Positions 11,675 to 23,577 of a DNA stretch of 64,000 nucleotides are shown piece after piece. The position numbers were made by a program, and so were the translations under genes. The stretch's first letter is position 1. The number at the start of each line of letters is the position of its first letter. This stretch comes from Theobroma cacao (Eukaryota; Streptophyta; Magnoliopsida; Malvales; Malvaceae): positions 30,757,847-30,821,846 of the forward strand of contig NC_030854.1 in the NCBI RefSeq assembly GCF_000208745.1, in the 5' to 3' direction. The notes below the pieces were generated by a model. It ran no database searches, was not told the DNA's origin, and worked only from the letters and a program-made list of their open reading frames with translations.

Positions 11675-14335
11675 TTAATGTACAGACTCTAAAATTGCAT
11701 AATAAGCGACCAGCACCGGTAACGATACGATGGTGCCAAATATCACTCTGCAATGAGAAAAATCGTGAAGCTAGGTTAATGATCTACGTTGTTTCATAGT
11801 AATATAGACTAAGTACTTGTGCATGAGTTTCTTACGCAGTGCTGAGTACTTCTGCATGCATTCCATATTCCTTGGCGAAGATGAAGGAGGTAATGGATTG
11901 TGGCAATGCTGCCTGCAAATGTTTTCACTCTAAATTTAATACATGTAGGTTTGAGCAATTGAAAGAAGTGATTAAGCCAATATTGAAATGATAACTCATT
12001 AAGTGATGAGGTAGTCAAAGGGAAATTGTGTATGGGTGATTTTTTTTATTTGGAAAAGGTTATTTGAACTTTGTTTTAGGATTATGCACTTAAGGGTGAG
12101 TAAATGTAAATCGAACCAAACAACCAAATCGAATCAAAATGAGTTCGGTTAATTCGGTTCTTTAGATAGTTCGATTAGAATAATTCGGTTATTCGGTTAG
12201 AAAATTTTTTAACCAAATGAACTAACCGAACTTAAATAAAGGTATTGTAGGGATTTTTGCATGAAAAATAAACCCTAAACCTAATCTCTTCTCTTTTTTA
12301 ATTATATGAGTATCCATCTCATTTATTATAATTTTTTATTATCATTTTTAATATTTTTATAGTATTGATTTATTAAAAAAAATACAACATAAATAAATAT
12401 ATATAAATAAAAAAATTATCAAGTTCAGTTTTTGAAAATCGAACCGAACTAACCGAATTAGTTCAGTTTCGATTAGTTCGGTTATTTGTATAGTTTGGTT
12501 CGATTTCGGTTATTTTTATATAAGAATTCGGTTAGTTCAGTTATTAGCTATCAAAAATTAAATTAAAACCGAAACAACCGTTTGCACCCCATATATACAT
12601 CAATCAATGAATCAAATATTCGGGTAAAAATTATGTATAAGTGGTCAAGAGTTAAAGAAATTTAGAATGGCAAATAAAGAAAGGTAAGGTTGAAGCCTAC
12701 AAAATGTCCATTAAGTCTTTAAAAGTGTAAAAAGTTAAAAAAAATTAAAAGCTTTAATTTAGCCGCCACAGGCTTTTTAGTCGACTGGAGTGAACCACAT
12801 TGCTTAGATGCTATACGGCCTACGAGTAAAGAAGCAGAATATGCACAAAGCAAAATTGAATATATAGAGAAAGAATTAAGCACCTGAATGATGGCGACAC
12901 GTAAAACAGCACCATGCAAACCCACTGCAATGGCCCCAATGGCCATGGCCGCTGGTCCAGCAATAAACCTCAAAACCATCCCAAATATAGTCAAACTTGT
13001 GCCACAGGCTATTATTTTTTCTTGAAGAGCCATGAAGGTTCCTGCATAAATATTTGATTGGGAAATGATAAAAGATCAGTCCCAAATTAATATATACTAA
13101 TTCGAATAATTCTACTCACGTATGTAAAATATCTTTCCCTCTTAAAACCTTGAAATATATAAAAAAGTTTTTTTTTTAATTTTTATAAAGGGTAAGTAAA
13201 ATTGTTCTTAAAGAGTTTATAATTTATACCATGGTATGTATTGTCAATTGATTAATTATATTATTAATTTGTTATTTCATCCAAAATTTAATAAAATGAT
13301 AAGTTTGTTTTTCATTTTTAAATTGAGAAGGAGAAATTTGTATCAAATTAATTTTTGAACAGCAAATAATTCACTTTTCATTAAATCAAATACTTGAATG
13401 TAAATAAATTTTAGTTATCAATAATGTATTAATATTAATATATATATATATGTAGTTAGTCTCACCCATGCTAAACATGGCAGTCCCTGTTCCAGCCTTT
13501 GACATTATCAATATTGATCCCTCCATTATGCTTGGCATCTCAAAATGCCACCTATAAGTAAAATTCAAAACCATAATTTAATAATCAAGTATATCCAAAA
13601 ACATAGAAATAATATATTCGAAATAATCCCAAAAATCAATAAAAACCAGATATTAATGCATGCAGACCTGTTTGCAACACAAGCGTAAGCAAGGCCAATA
13701 ACACAAGCGTATGAATTGGGATTCATAGCCAGTTTCATTCCCACAACCTTCATCAGATTCCAGAAAGAAGGCCTGGTGCTTAGTACCCCAGCATTATCTG
13801 TGTTTCCTTCTACATCTTTCTCCTGTTCATTACCATCTTTTGTAGCTGAAGAAATGGACACTCCTGACCTCCGAAATTCCAAAACAAATAGCAAAATGGT
13901 CAACCAGATAATCGCTTGGACAACAGATGACTGGACAACAAGATCGACCCCTGTTTGGCCATACATGGCTTTCATCAAAGGCACCCCTACAACCAAAGCA
14001 TTAGTTAAAGTAGACAAAGAGAAACTTGTGATGGACCAGCAATAGCTCCCTTTGCTACTACACTTTGCCCAAAAAGCTAGAACCACCACAATAACAAGCT
14101 TGGATATGGTATCAGCACCGATGAATCGATAATTCATTTGAAAAGGATCAATATGAGTTGTGAATTCCACAGTGAAGAGAGGGAGAGTGAAATAGCAGAC
14201 AAGGCGGTTTATAGCATCACACTGTTCCGCGGTGAATATCCGCCACCACTTCACTGATCCATACCCTAACATCAATGCAACATAGAGAGGCACCATAGCC
14301 ACAACCACCTTGTAAACATCTTCCCAACCTACCAT
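11675..14335 (-). CDS. PIN5: Short-loop PIN auxin transporter, PIN5-like
   Basis: Auxin efflux carrier of the short-loop PIN class, which in Arabidopsis (PIN5) sits in the ER membrane and moves auxin between cytosol and ER lumen. Exons: 14335-13668, 13551-13466, 13041-12884, 11912-11836, 11747-11675. Phases join to give 353 aa, close to the usual length of about 350. The N-terminal transmembrane bundle spans residues 1-152 (PLYVALMLGYGSVKWW, NRLVCYFTLPLF). The central hydrophilic loop is only about 45 residues (153-195), against roughly 300 in plasma-membrane PINs. The NPNSY motif at 205-209 and the C-terminal bundle (EGSILIMSKAGTGTAMFSMG, RFIAGPAAMAIG, LPQSITSFIFAKEYG) follow. The start is the ATG of MVGWEDVYKV, aligning with family N-termini. 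Intron 3 carries a TE-like repeat (12094-12590). PIN8 is less likely because the N-terminal sequence follows PIN5. Confidence 0.93.
12094..12590. repeat. TTCGGTTA-rich non-autonomous element in PIN5 intron 3
   Basis: About 500 bp bounded by GGGTGAGTAAA on the left and TTTGCACCCC on the right, which are near-inverted ends. It is filled with many copies of TTCGGTT / AACCGAA in both orientations around an AT-rich core, so it can fold on itself. This is the look of a common class of plant non-autonomous elements with subterminal repeats. It lies wholly inside the intron (11913-12883) and does not affect the reading frame. Confidence 0.6.
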
Positions 14336-15345
14336 TTTCTCTTTTCTTTCTTCTTTTTTTTTTCCTCCTAAGTAACTTTAAAAACCCTTCAAAGATAGGC
14401 TCTTACTCTGTCTTGTAGTTAAGGGTTTTCAAGCACTGCTGAAAGAATGAAACATGTTAAGCAAAGGATGATATGGGGTGTTTATTTATATGCATGGCAT
14501 GCAAAGAAAAAAGCATATTTTTCTTCTAGTTTTTACAAATAATAATACATATTGTAGAGATTGGTGGGTGTATAGGATTCTATGCCGTGGATTCTTGAAG
14601 GTGTCACTCAAGGTTTTCTTCTTCTCTGTGAGTGCATTGAAGAGTAATGTTGCTTTCAACAAATGGGTTATTATGCTATGGTCAGCAATCTTTCTATGGA
14701 ATAAGGAATGAGGTCCAGCGATTATTCCACCCACCATTGCCAATAGAGTTTCTGATTTTGTGTAATTATTGTTTATTATTCTCATCAACCTTATATACCA
14801 AAGTGGGTCATCCAGTGATAGAGGCCAAGATTGCACAATTTTTTGTTTTCTCTTGCCTTTGTTATCCAGACATTGGCATTTTACACTGCTGAATAGATTG
14901 GCTACTAAGTGATTTCTTAAGCCAATGGCTTTGATATTCTTGAAGGGGAAAATGTTGAAACATTAAAGAAAAGGGCACCATTAGCTTAGCACTTCCAAAG
15001 TACTTTTGTGGAGTTTTGGAAGCAAAATTTGGATTTATTTTGTTTTTCTCAAGAAAGCAAATAGTGCTATTTTAAGCATCCAAATGGCTCTGCAAAATTT
15101 AAGACGGTCGAACTTTAAAAGAACAGCATGTCCGTGCTGTATCAATTCTTTTGAAAGATGCCTAATGGCTTTCTCGAGTCACAGTGGGGTGATTTGACTC
15201 CCATAGCGTGAGAATTTCAAGTACTCTCTGGTTAGAGCATCGCGTCCCTCCCTTACCACATAAATATGAATATAGAATAAGTTCCATTTTTTGTTGATTA
15301 TATCATATATGCTCCCCAAAATCCGATCCTGTTTACTACAAATCC
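14336..15345. other. PIN5 promoter/leader and intergenic DNA; no gene seen
   Basis: A pyrimidine/purine-rich leader precedes the PIN5 ATG (14336-14370). The rest has short open frames on both strands (for example 14486-14836 minus) with no domain I recognise. The left edge of the tandem duplication begins at 15346. Confidence 0.4.
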
Positions 15346-18058
15346 ATCAGTACACCAGCTAGCTGGGCATTCCATGAACTAAAACCCACTTATTATATTC
15401 CTCTTCATAGTTGTTGATGGAATGTGAGAAGTTTGAAGTACTAATTTGTGGGAAAGAAAAATTTCAATGGTGCTGCTAGCTAGCTAGTTGATTGAGTTAA
15501 TTGATTTATTTCCTTTTTGGATTGGATGGTTTACGACTAATTGGTTTTTTGTACAACTACTACTTTGGACTAATACAAATATCTCCTACCTCAAGGTGCT
15601 TCAACATTTCCTCCAAGTGTGCTACATCATACTGGCAGAGGATAAGATGAATTATTTATCTGTTTCTTTTTTTTCTTTGGATGTGGAGTAGAGAAATGAA
15701 GAACCTAGCAAAAAGGTTGGTCTTAGCCTCTATTATGTTCTTTTTATTCTGTTTTGTCATTTTCATTAACAAAACCAGATTGAATTTGTAATTATCATAA
15801 CATGTTTTGTTGAATCCAAAATGCTCCCTCAAAAAGTGATGGAAGATATTTTCTCTCATTATTTCCTACTTAGGGGGCAATTTACTTGTGGTAGAGAGAA
15901 TTGGAGCAGAATTTGTTCAAGTCCACTCTTTCGCATCTATTCCTCTTGTCTGCATGAGAAGGACTGTACAATTTGTCTTGGCAATGGTTTTCAATTTTTA
16001 TATATATAATATATTTTGTTGCTTCCACAACTAATTTGTCAATAGCATTTCAACATGGTGGCTGCTTAATCATATGATTAGGTATGTTTGTTCATTAAGA
16101 AATCTATGTGCAAAACAAGGTCAAATCCTACACAAAAAGGTACAGCATACAGTTTAAACAAGAGATAGGCAGCTTGCTAATCCATTATTAAATATTGTTT
16201 ACTTTTGTTTGTTAGCATCACTTCTTACATCAGACTAAGGTGGCTGGGTCATAGCACACAGAGACTTCCATCATCTTTTCAGCAGAAAGTCTAATTTTCC
16301 ATCTCAACACAAAATTGACATTCACTTATTAAGTATGATTGGATCTCTGCTTGGGAGCATGAGGTTGACGATTAGACCACTTTTTTTCTTCTGTGTCTAT
16401 AAAATTTAACCTTCTACTTCAACCTTAGCTACCATTTATTTTATTTGGTCTTTATGACTTAAGCTTTGTGACTCTTTTCTTTTGAATAACACTATATTAT
16501 CAAAACAGCAAATAAAACACTAGTTCAAGAACAAATTCCACACTGGGTGGTCCTTAAACTGACTCGTGTCAAGATATGAGATTAAGAATGTGAAAATTGC
16601 CTACTTGGACTCTCTCTAATATGGTACCATTTTTTAGTACAGGTAAAGCCAACTCCACTTCCAAGCAAAGGGATAGTGGAAGATCCATTTGGCAATTTTA
16701 AAACCCACACATTGGTGGGTGCAATGGAAATCAGTTCTAACTCCTGAAGAAGGTATTTAAAAGTTTCTGCTTTTTCTCTAGGCATCTCATCTCATCATCT
16801 CTTCCATTTGGCCAATCTGAATATTCCAATGCTCTCTCTAGCAAGTGCTCCAAACTTGTATTAGAAGCTTGTATTTTTATACATAAGAGTAATTTTGTAA
16901 ATTTACGTTATAATTTTAATAAATTGCTTTCAAATTAAACACTATAATGTAATTCTTTCAATAATTACATTTCCTACGATAATCACTTTTTTATATAATA
17001 TTAAACGCTGTAAAATTATCTTTTCGATAATTACATATCTAGCAATCAAATTTTCAACAACATACAAAACGTAATTTTAGATTATAAGGGCACTGCATGT
17101 CGCTTCATGTGTCGAGAAAGCATAATATCTAGAATAGCATCTATCTATCCAAAGACATGAAAAAATAACTCAACACTTTGCCTACTTAACGTTCAGAAGC
17201 GGATTGATTGGCAGCTGAAACACAGAAACAGAATGAGGCTTTTACTCACGCCCAAGGTGAGTACCCAGTTCAAGCTTAAGGCTTTTACTCATTCTTTTTC
17301 TCTCGCTCGTGAGTATATATATGGGCTATGCCAAGTGAAATGGGAATTGGGCCGTTGCACAAACCCGTAGACTTGGCTCAAATTGGGCTTAAGATTTATA
17401 GGCCTATTTTGTTTTTGTGTTTTTCCTAATTCTTGTTGCAAAAACCAATATTTTGTACAATAAAAATTAAAAATATTTTTTGAGTATTACGTTTGTCAAT
17501 TTATTTACATACAAAATTTTTTCCAAAATTAATATAAAACTCTTTCTTATCCATCTTATTTTTTTAAAAAAAAAATTTTGCTAGACAAAACCAAATAGGC
17601 ATTTATTTTTCATAGAATCTGAAAAGGAATTTCCTTTCACTTTAAAATTACATCTTGGCAAAAGAAAAAATTGACAAAAACAAAGAGGGATGAAAGAAGA
17701 AAGAGAATAAAATTAAAAATCGCAATGAAAAAGGGGAATTGTTGGGCTCAAGCCCAATTAGGATGTTCATCTTAAATATGCAATAAAACAAAGATTTAAG
17801 AAGTATGGATCTTATTTCAATAAAAAATAAAATACATTATTAATAAAAAACATAAACTCGTTACACCGAGCTCATGTCTTAATTATCTTTATTTTCAAAC
17901 TATGTATTTATTTAAGTTTTGGCATAAATTTATTATTAATATATATTCAAAAATTACAATTTACAGACAAATAAAAGGTAAATTATCATTGAAAATTTAA
18001 AAATTCGAAGGATCTACTGCTTTGTAGTTTGCAGTAATGAAACAAAGGCTTTGGCTAA

Positions 18059-18096
18059 GAGAGAGAGAGAGAGAAAAAAAAATTAATTAATTAATT
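18059..18096. repeat. Microsatellites (GA)n and (TTAA)n
   Basis: A run of GA dinucleotides at 18059-18075 is followed by A's and four TTAA units up to about 18096. The corresponding site in unit 2 (near 23025-23035) has only a short TTAATTAATT remnant, so the repeat expanded or shrank after the duplication. Confidence 0.7.
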
Positions 18097-18354
18097 GAAA
18101 TTGGGTGCTCTTAGATATTGCCACAAAACTTGAGTTGAAAAAGGAGGGAAAAAACAGATTGTGATGAATGATTGATTTGCCACTCGCTTTCTCCAATGGA
18201 AACAAACAAATTGTTCGGTGTTGTGTTGGAGTTTGGATTAATAATAGCAGACGACAGACTGTTGCAGGTAAGCGTCTGACAGCAAGTGAATCCACCAGGG
18301 ACACGCTAGCCTGTTGTTTACTTAAAACGAATAAGTGTCAGATGGTACAGCAGT

Positions 18355-18397
18355 CTCCCACATCGCAAGGACAGCAGCCAGTCGAATAATATTTAAG
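18355..18397 (+). promoter_or_regulatory. U3 copy 1 promoter: USE and TATA box
   Basis: CTCCCACATCG (18355-18365) matches the plant snRNA upstream sequence element RTCCCACATCG at 10 of 11 positions. A TATA-like TATTTAAG starts at 18390. The gap between them is 24 bp. In plant snRNA genes that short spacing is the mark of RNA polymerase III promoters; Pol II genes use about ten bases more. Transcription start is predicted at 18421. Confidence 0.85.
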
Positions 18398-18420
18398 GCA
18401 CAACCAGGACTTGAACGACT

Positions 18421-18636
18421 ACGACCTTACTTGAACAGGATCTGTTCTATAGGCTCGTACCTTCGTATCCTTAAGTTCTAAGGAGACAGGATTTCAAGTC
18501 TGGTTGATGACACAAGACTGTGTGATCAGAGCGTGATTACTGGCTTGGCGATCCAGTACGGATGACGCTGGCCGTGGAGGATCGTTCCCCTCCGGTCTTC
18601 GCTTGGATGGGATGGTCACACAGTTGTCTGACAGAC
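18421..18636 (+). ncRNA. U3: U3 small nucleolar RNA, copy 1
   Basis: U3 snoRNA guides early pre-rRNA cleavage in the nucleolus as part of the SSU processome. The 5' end ACGACCTTACTTGAACAGGA, followed by TCTGTTCTATAGGCTCGTACC, is the conserved U3 5' domain that pairs with pre-rRNA (boxes A' and A). A TGATGA box is intact at 18505-18510, the box B-like AGAGCGTGA lies near 18528-18536, a second C-like box GATGAC near 18561, and the box D core CTGA at 18628-18631. A T5 run at 18647-18651 fits Pol III termination. Promoter elements sit upstream with Pol III spacing. The 3' end is approximate. The gene is duplicated at 23348; whether both copies are active cannot be told here. Confidence 0.88.
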
Positions 18637-18646
18637 TTTCAAAATC

Positions 18647-18651
18647 TTTTT
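18647..18651 (+). terminator. Pol III T-run downstream of U3 copy 1
   Basis: Five T residues lie about a dozen bases after box D. This is the usual plant Pol III stop signal and agrees with the Pol III-type promoter spacing. Confidence 0.65.
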
Positions 18652-21600
18652 GGGTTCTGAGATATCAAACAACCAGGTTTATTAAAGCCGACATCATTCC
18701 GAAAATTCGTAACAAGAAAGGCTTTTAGAGATTCTGATGCTTAGATCCTAGCAATTTTACAAATAAAGTTTTGAGGTTTGGTCTCTACTGTAATTATATT
18801 AGGCAATAAAGCCAAGGTGTTGGACTTAGATTTACAGATGCGTTGGTGACGGCTACTCGAATCCAAAATCATTATTCACTAAGACCCAACCCCCAATCAC
18901 ATGAACAGCACCTGTACATGTCTTGGGCATTAATCATCTTTCACCAGGAAAATCAGAGAACTCCAGGGGCCAGGGGAATGGTGGTTGTTGCACAACATCC
19001 AAGAAGAGGCGGAAAGAGGTTTCTGAGAATTGGCCTGATTGATAAATTCGTATCAAGAACCACAGCAAGCATACACAAATCATTTAGCAAGCAATCATAA
19101 ATATGAACAAAATCTGCTCTCTCTCACATGAATCACGTTCAATTACAGAAAGATCTCATGAATAACATTTTGTATGTTTAATAACTCACTCCTCACCATT
19201 ACCTTTCAAAGACAAGGAATTTTCTATTAGAAAGTACTATTCGGTAACTTAGATATGGTGGGTTATGTTATGAATTCCAGTGATGGTTGTGCTTTCAAGG
19301 TAGCGAAAATACAAATGAATATAAAACTGCTTGAACCCAGCACAAAATAACTGGGTGTGGTGGATTAACAAAATCATGCAAGCACGGTTATACCCAGTAA
19401 CCCAAAAAGGGCACAAAAGATGAAGTAAAGACATGGCACCAATGCTAACCACAAGATGCTTGCCCCTACTCTACAGATTATTAAAATACCTCCAGAATCA
19501 AGAATAAAAATTTAAATGGAAATGCCATAAAAAGTATAAATAGTTCAGATAAAAACAAACAAATCACATCCGACCACAATGCCATGCAAGCAAAGCATTA
19601 GGGTCAATCATGATGCTGGACCAACATAATGGCTTCAAACTTCAACCTTTCCTCCTAGATGGATACTTCTCATGGCCTGATAGAAACATATTTCAATATT
19701 GAAAAAGATTTGTATTCAGAGCTCAACTGCTCAAGTCTACTTAAACAGGCCTCAATCGAAACCATGTCAGTTAGCTACCTAAATTATCCTAAATAAGAAT
19801 CATCAATTCTGCATCATAGCTTAAGACACTGCTTCAAGCAGAAGAAAGAGATGTATATGTTAAATTCTTTCTCCTACTAACGAATACAAGTTCACTGTAT
19901 ATTTGAGAGGATCCAAATTTTCTTCTTACATACGCATAAATTTCAGCCCAAAAGGTAGTAACCAGACCAGAAAAATGAATTGTCCATTTTTTTATGATTA
20001 GTAAACTAGTATGAACCACCCACTCAGGCTAAAGATTGATGAACAAGCATGAATCCTTTTAATTTAAATGTTGACGGTTAATTCCTTGATTAACAATCAA
20101 AAGAAAGCATAAATTGTTGGTAAGAATATCTGATTACTCAGTCAACATGGTCATAAAAGAAGTACTCAATAATGGTTAACTACAAAGAAAAGATGACGAT
20201 GATGCACACTAATGCAATGATCCATATAATAATGGCTTCAACAATCAGTGCACCAGCTAGCTTGGCATTCCATGAGCTAAAACCCACTTATTTATATTCC
20301 TCTTCATAGTTGTTAACGGAATGTGAGAAGTTTGAAGTACTAAATTCTGGGAAGGAATGATTTCAATGGTGCCGCTAGCTAGCTACTTGATTGAGTTAAT
20401 GGATTTATTTCCTTTTTGGATTGGATGGTTTATGACTAATTGGTTTTTTATACAACTAATACTTTGGGCTAATCCAAATTTCCTGAATGAAGGGTCCTAC
20501 TCCTACCTCAAGGTGCTTCTACATTTCCTCCAAGCGTGCTACATCACACTGGCAGAGGATAAGAAGAACTGTATATCTGTTTCTTTTTCTTCTTTGGAGG
20601 TGGGGTAGAGAAATGAAAAACCAAGCAAAAAAAGGTTGGTCTTAGCCTGTATTATGTTTATTTTTATTCTGTTTTGTCATTTTCATTAACAAAACCAGAT
20701 TGAATTTGTTATCATAACAAGTTTTGTTGAATCGAAAATGCTTGAGGATAGCATCCCTCTAAAGGTGATGGAAGATATTTTCCCTCATTATTTCCTATTT
20801 AGGGAGCAATTTATTTGTGGTATAGAGAGAATTGAAGCAGAATTTGTTCACTCCACTCTTTTCATCTATTCCTCTTTACAACTTGTCCTGGCAATGGTGT
20901 TGAATTCTTATATAAATATATAATACATACATATTATATTTTGTTGCTTCCACTTCTAATTTGTCAATAGCATTTCAACATGGTGGCAGCTTAATCATAT
21001 GATTAGGTACGTTTGTTCATTAAGAAATCTATGTGCAAAACAAGGTCAAATCCTACACAAAAAGGTGCAGTCTACAGTTTAAATAAGAGCTAGGCAGCTT
21101 GCTAATCCATTATTAAATTTTTTTTACATTTGTTTAGTAGCATCCCTTCTTACATCAGATTAAGGTGGCCGGGTCATAGCACACAGAGACTTCCATCATC
21201 AATTCAGCAGAAAGTCTAAGAAAATATATACTAACTTTCCATCTCAACACAAACTTAAGATTCACTTATTAAGTATGATTGGATCTCTGCTTCCCAAAGG
21301 CATTATTTGAGAGCCTGAGGTTGACTATTAGAGCTCTTCTCCATCTATAAAAATTTAACCTTTTAGTTCAAGCTTAGTTACCATTTAGTTTATTCGGCCT
21401 TTATTACCTAAGCTTTGTGACTCTTTTCTTTTGAATAACACTACTAACAAAACAGCAAATAAAATACTAGTTCAAGAACAAATTCCACATTGGGTGGTTC
21501 TTATACTGACCCGTGTCAAGAGATGTGATTAAGAATGTGAAAATTGCCTACTTGAACTCTCTCTAATACTATAATCTTTAGTACAAAGTAAAGCCAACTC

Positions 21601-21931
21601 CACTTCCAAGCAAAGGGAAAGTGGAAGATCCATTTGGCAATTTCAAAACCCACACATTGGTGGGTGCAATGGAAATCAGTTTTAACTCCTCAAGAAGGTA
21701 TTTACAAGTTTCTGCTTTTTCTCTAGGCATCTCATCTCATCTCACCTCATCATCTCTTCAATTTGGCCGATCTGAATATTCCAATGCTCTCTAGCAAGTG
21801 CTCCAACCTTATATTGGAGGCTCTAGCTGCTTGTATCACACACATATTGGCCCCTCTCAGGTGCCTCCAGGTTGGGCCTCTTTTGTATCACATGGCAATC
21901 AATAATACACGAACACGTCGGCTATACGCGT

Positions 21932-21958
21932 GTATGTATATATATATATATATATATC
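21932..21958. repeat. (TA)n microsatellite
   Basis: GTATGTATATATA-type run of about 27 bp within the A-B spacer of unit 2. No counterpart is seen at the matching place in unit 1. Confidence 0.7.
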
Positions 21959-23281
21959 AAATTAGATTTGTTTATGTAAAATTTACTTAATAAATTTCAC
22001 TTTATCGTTAAAATTAGAAGTACTCCATTAACAAAATCCAGTAAGTTTAAATAGCTTTTTCTTCTCTATTTTAACTAATAACATCAAAACCTCACATCTT
22101 CTTCTTGCTTCCTAATCTCCTAACAGTCATCATTACATGAATTACTTATCACCAAATGCACCATATGATGGAAAAATGATTGAGATGTAAAAGATAGCTA
22201 TTTTTTGGAAGTTTGTATATAGGTGTTCTTGATGGCATTCAAACCATGAAATTCAAAGGGTATTACCATTTTAACAACCACTAACCACTAGGTAAGAGAC
22301 ACGTGTATCTTTCTCATGTATAACTTCCATATGATTGTTAAGTAGTTCCATATGGTCAAGGTGAGTACCTAGTTCAGGCTTAAGGCTTTTACTCATTCTT
22401 TACTCTCTCTCATGAGTATATATATATAGACCATGGCAAGTGAAATGGCAATTGGGCCGTTGCACAAACCCGTAGGCTTGGCTCAAATTGGACTTAAGAT
22501 TTTTAGGCCCATTTATTTGTGTTTTTCCTAATTCTTGTTGTAAACATAAATATTTTGTACAAATAAAAATTAAAATGATTTTTATTATTATGTTTTTCAA
22601 TTTATTTACTGACCAAATTTTTTTCAAAATTAATATAAAACTCTTTCTTATCCATCTTAATTTTATATTTTTAATTTTTCTTGACAAAACCAAATGGGAA
22701 TTTATTTTTCATAGAATCTGAAAAGGAATTCCTTTTCTCCTTAAAATTACGACTTGGCAAAAGTAAAAATTGATAGAAACTGGGGGAAAGTGAAGAGTTC
22801 ACTTGGGTCTCCGTTGGGCTCAAGCCCAACCAGGATCTCAACTCAAATCCACATCAAAGCAAGGGCCCAAGATTGTGCCCTGTTTAACGTTTTTTTTTCA
22901 AACCATATATTTATTTAAGTCTTGGCAAAATTTTAAGATAATAGGTATGCGAATTTACAAATAAATAAAGGATAAAATTATCATCGAAAAATTAAAAATT
23001 TCTTTGTAGTGTGTATTAATGAAAGATTAATTAATTGAAATGGGATGCTCTTAGCTTTTGCCACAAAGCTTGAGTTGAAAAAAGAGGAAAAAAACAGATT
23101 GTGATGAATGATTGATTTGCCACTCGCTTTCGCCAAACAAATTGTTCGGTGTTGTGCTGGACTTTGGATTAATAATGCAGGCGACAGCTGCAGGTGAGCA
23201 TCTGACAACAAGTTAATCCACGAGGGACACGTTAGCCTGTTGTTTACTTAGAGCGAATAAATTGTCGGATGATAGAGCAAG

Positions 23282-23324
23282 ATTCCACATCGCAAGGACA
23301 GCAACAAAGCGAATGGTATTTAAC
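23282..23324 (+). promoter_or_regulatory. U3 copy 2 promoter: USE and TATA box
   Basis: ATTCCACATCG (23282-23292) matches the USE consensus RTCCCACATCG with one change (C to T at the third base). TATTTAAC begins at 23317, a 24-bp gap, again Pol III spacing. The predicted start is 23348. Confidence 0.8.
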
Positions 23325-23347
23325 ACAGAACCAAGAGTTGGCAGGTT

Positions 23348-23565
23348 ACGACCTTACTTGAACAGGATCTGTTCTATAGGTTCGTACTTCTGCATCCTTG
23401 AGTTCTAAGGAGACAGGATTTCAAGTGTGGTTGACGAATTAAGACTGTGAGATCAGAGCGTGATTAGTGGTCTGGTGATCCTGTTCGGATAACCGTGACC
23501 GTGGCGGATCGTTCCCTTTCAGTCTTCGCTTGGATGGGATGTTCACGCAGTTGTCTGACAGGCTT
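23348..23565 (+). ncRNA. U3: U3 small nucleolar RNA, copy 2
   Basis: Paralogue of the U3 gene at 18421 and part of duplication unit 2. The 5' domain starts ACGACCTTACTTGAACAGGA and is nearly identical over the first 33 bases. The box matching TGATGA in copy 1 reads TGACGA here (23432-23437), and the second C-like box reads GATAAC instead of GATGAC. Box B (AGAGCGTGA) and box D (GTCTGACAG) are intact. A T5 run follows at 23573-23577. The C-type box changes could weaken snoRNP assembly, so this copy may be less active, but compensating structure cannot be judged by eye. The 3' end is approximate. Confidence 0.85.
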
Positions 23566-23572
23566 TTAACTC

Positions 23573-23577
23573 TTTTT
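23573..23577 (+). terminator. Pol III T-run downstream of U3 copy 2
   Basis: Five T residues just after box D, at the same place relative to the gene as in copy 1. Confidence 0.6.

Larger units (their letters stand above)
15346..20243. repeat. Tandem duplication unit 1 (deleted copy)
   Basis: This 4.9-kb unit matches 20244-26813 in the same orientation. Block A: about 15346-16880 matches 20244-21840. Block B: about 17250-19045 matches 22355-24033. Block C: about 19046-20243 matches 25623-26813. Copies are similar but clearly diverged, with scattered substitutions and indels. Between blocks B and C, unit 1 lacks the roughly 1.59 kb at 24034-25622 of unit 2, which contains exon 2 of the CBSX6-like gene. 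The A-B spacer differs between units; unit 1 has AT-rich DNA with repeated GTAATTTT words at about 16885-17095. Unit 1 carries U3 copy 1. No protein gene is supported in it. Confidence 0.85.

Noticed and set aside
15488..15691. Open frame repeated in both duplication units (15488-15691 and 20388-20608), with an in-frame 18-bp indel between copies
   Set aside because: Differences between copies are mostly amino-acid changing, there is no domain, and the indel length can be chance. It looks like neutral drift of a duplicated non-coding block.
16582..16785. Minus-strand open frame in block A, also partly open at 21545-21725
   Set aside because: Most substitutions are non-synonymous and the second copy shifts frame near its end. 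No family is recognised.
18083..18389. Open frames on both strands just upstream of U3 copy 1
   Set aside because: They overlap the U3 promoter and are broken in unit 2; the conserved signal there is the USE/TATA pair.
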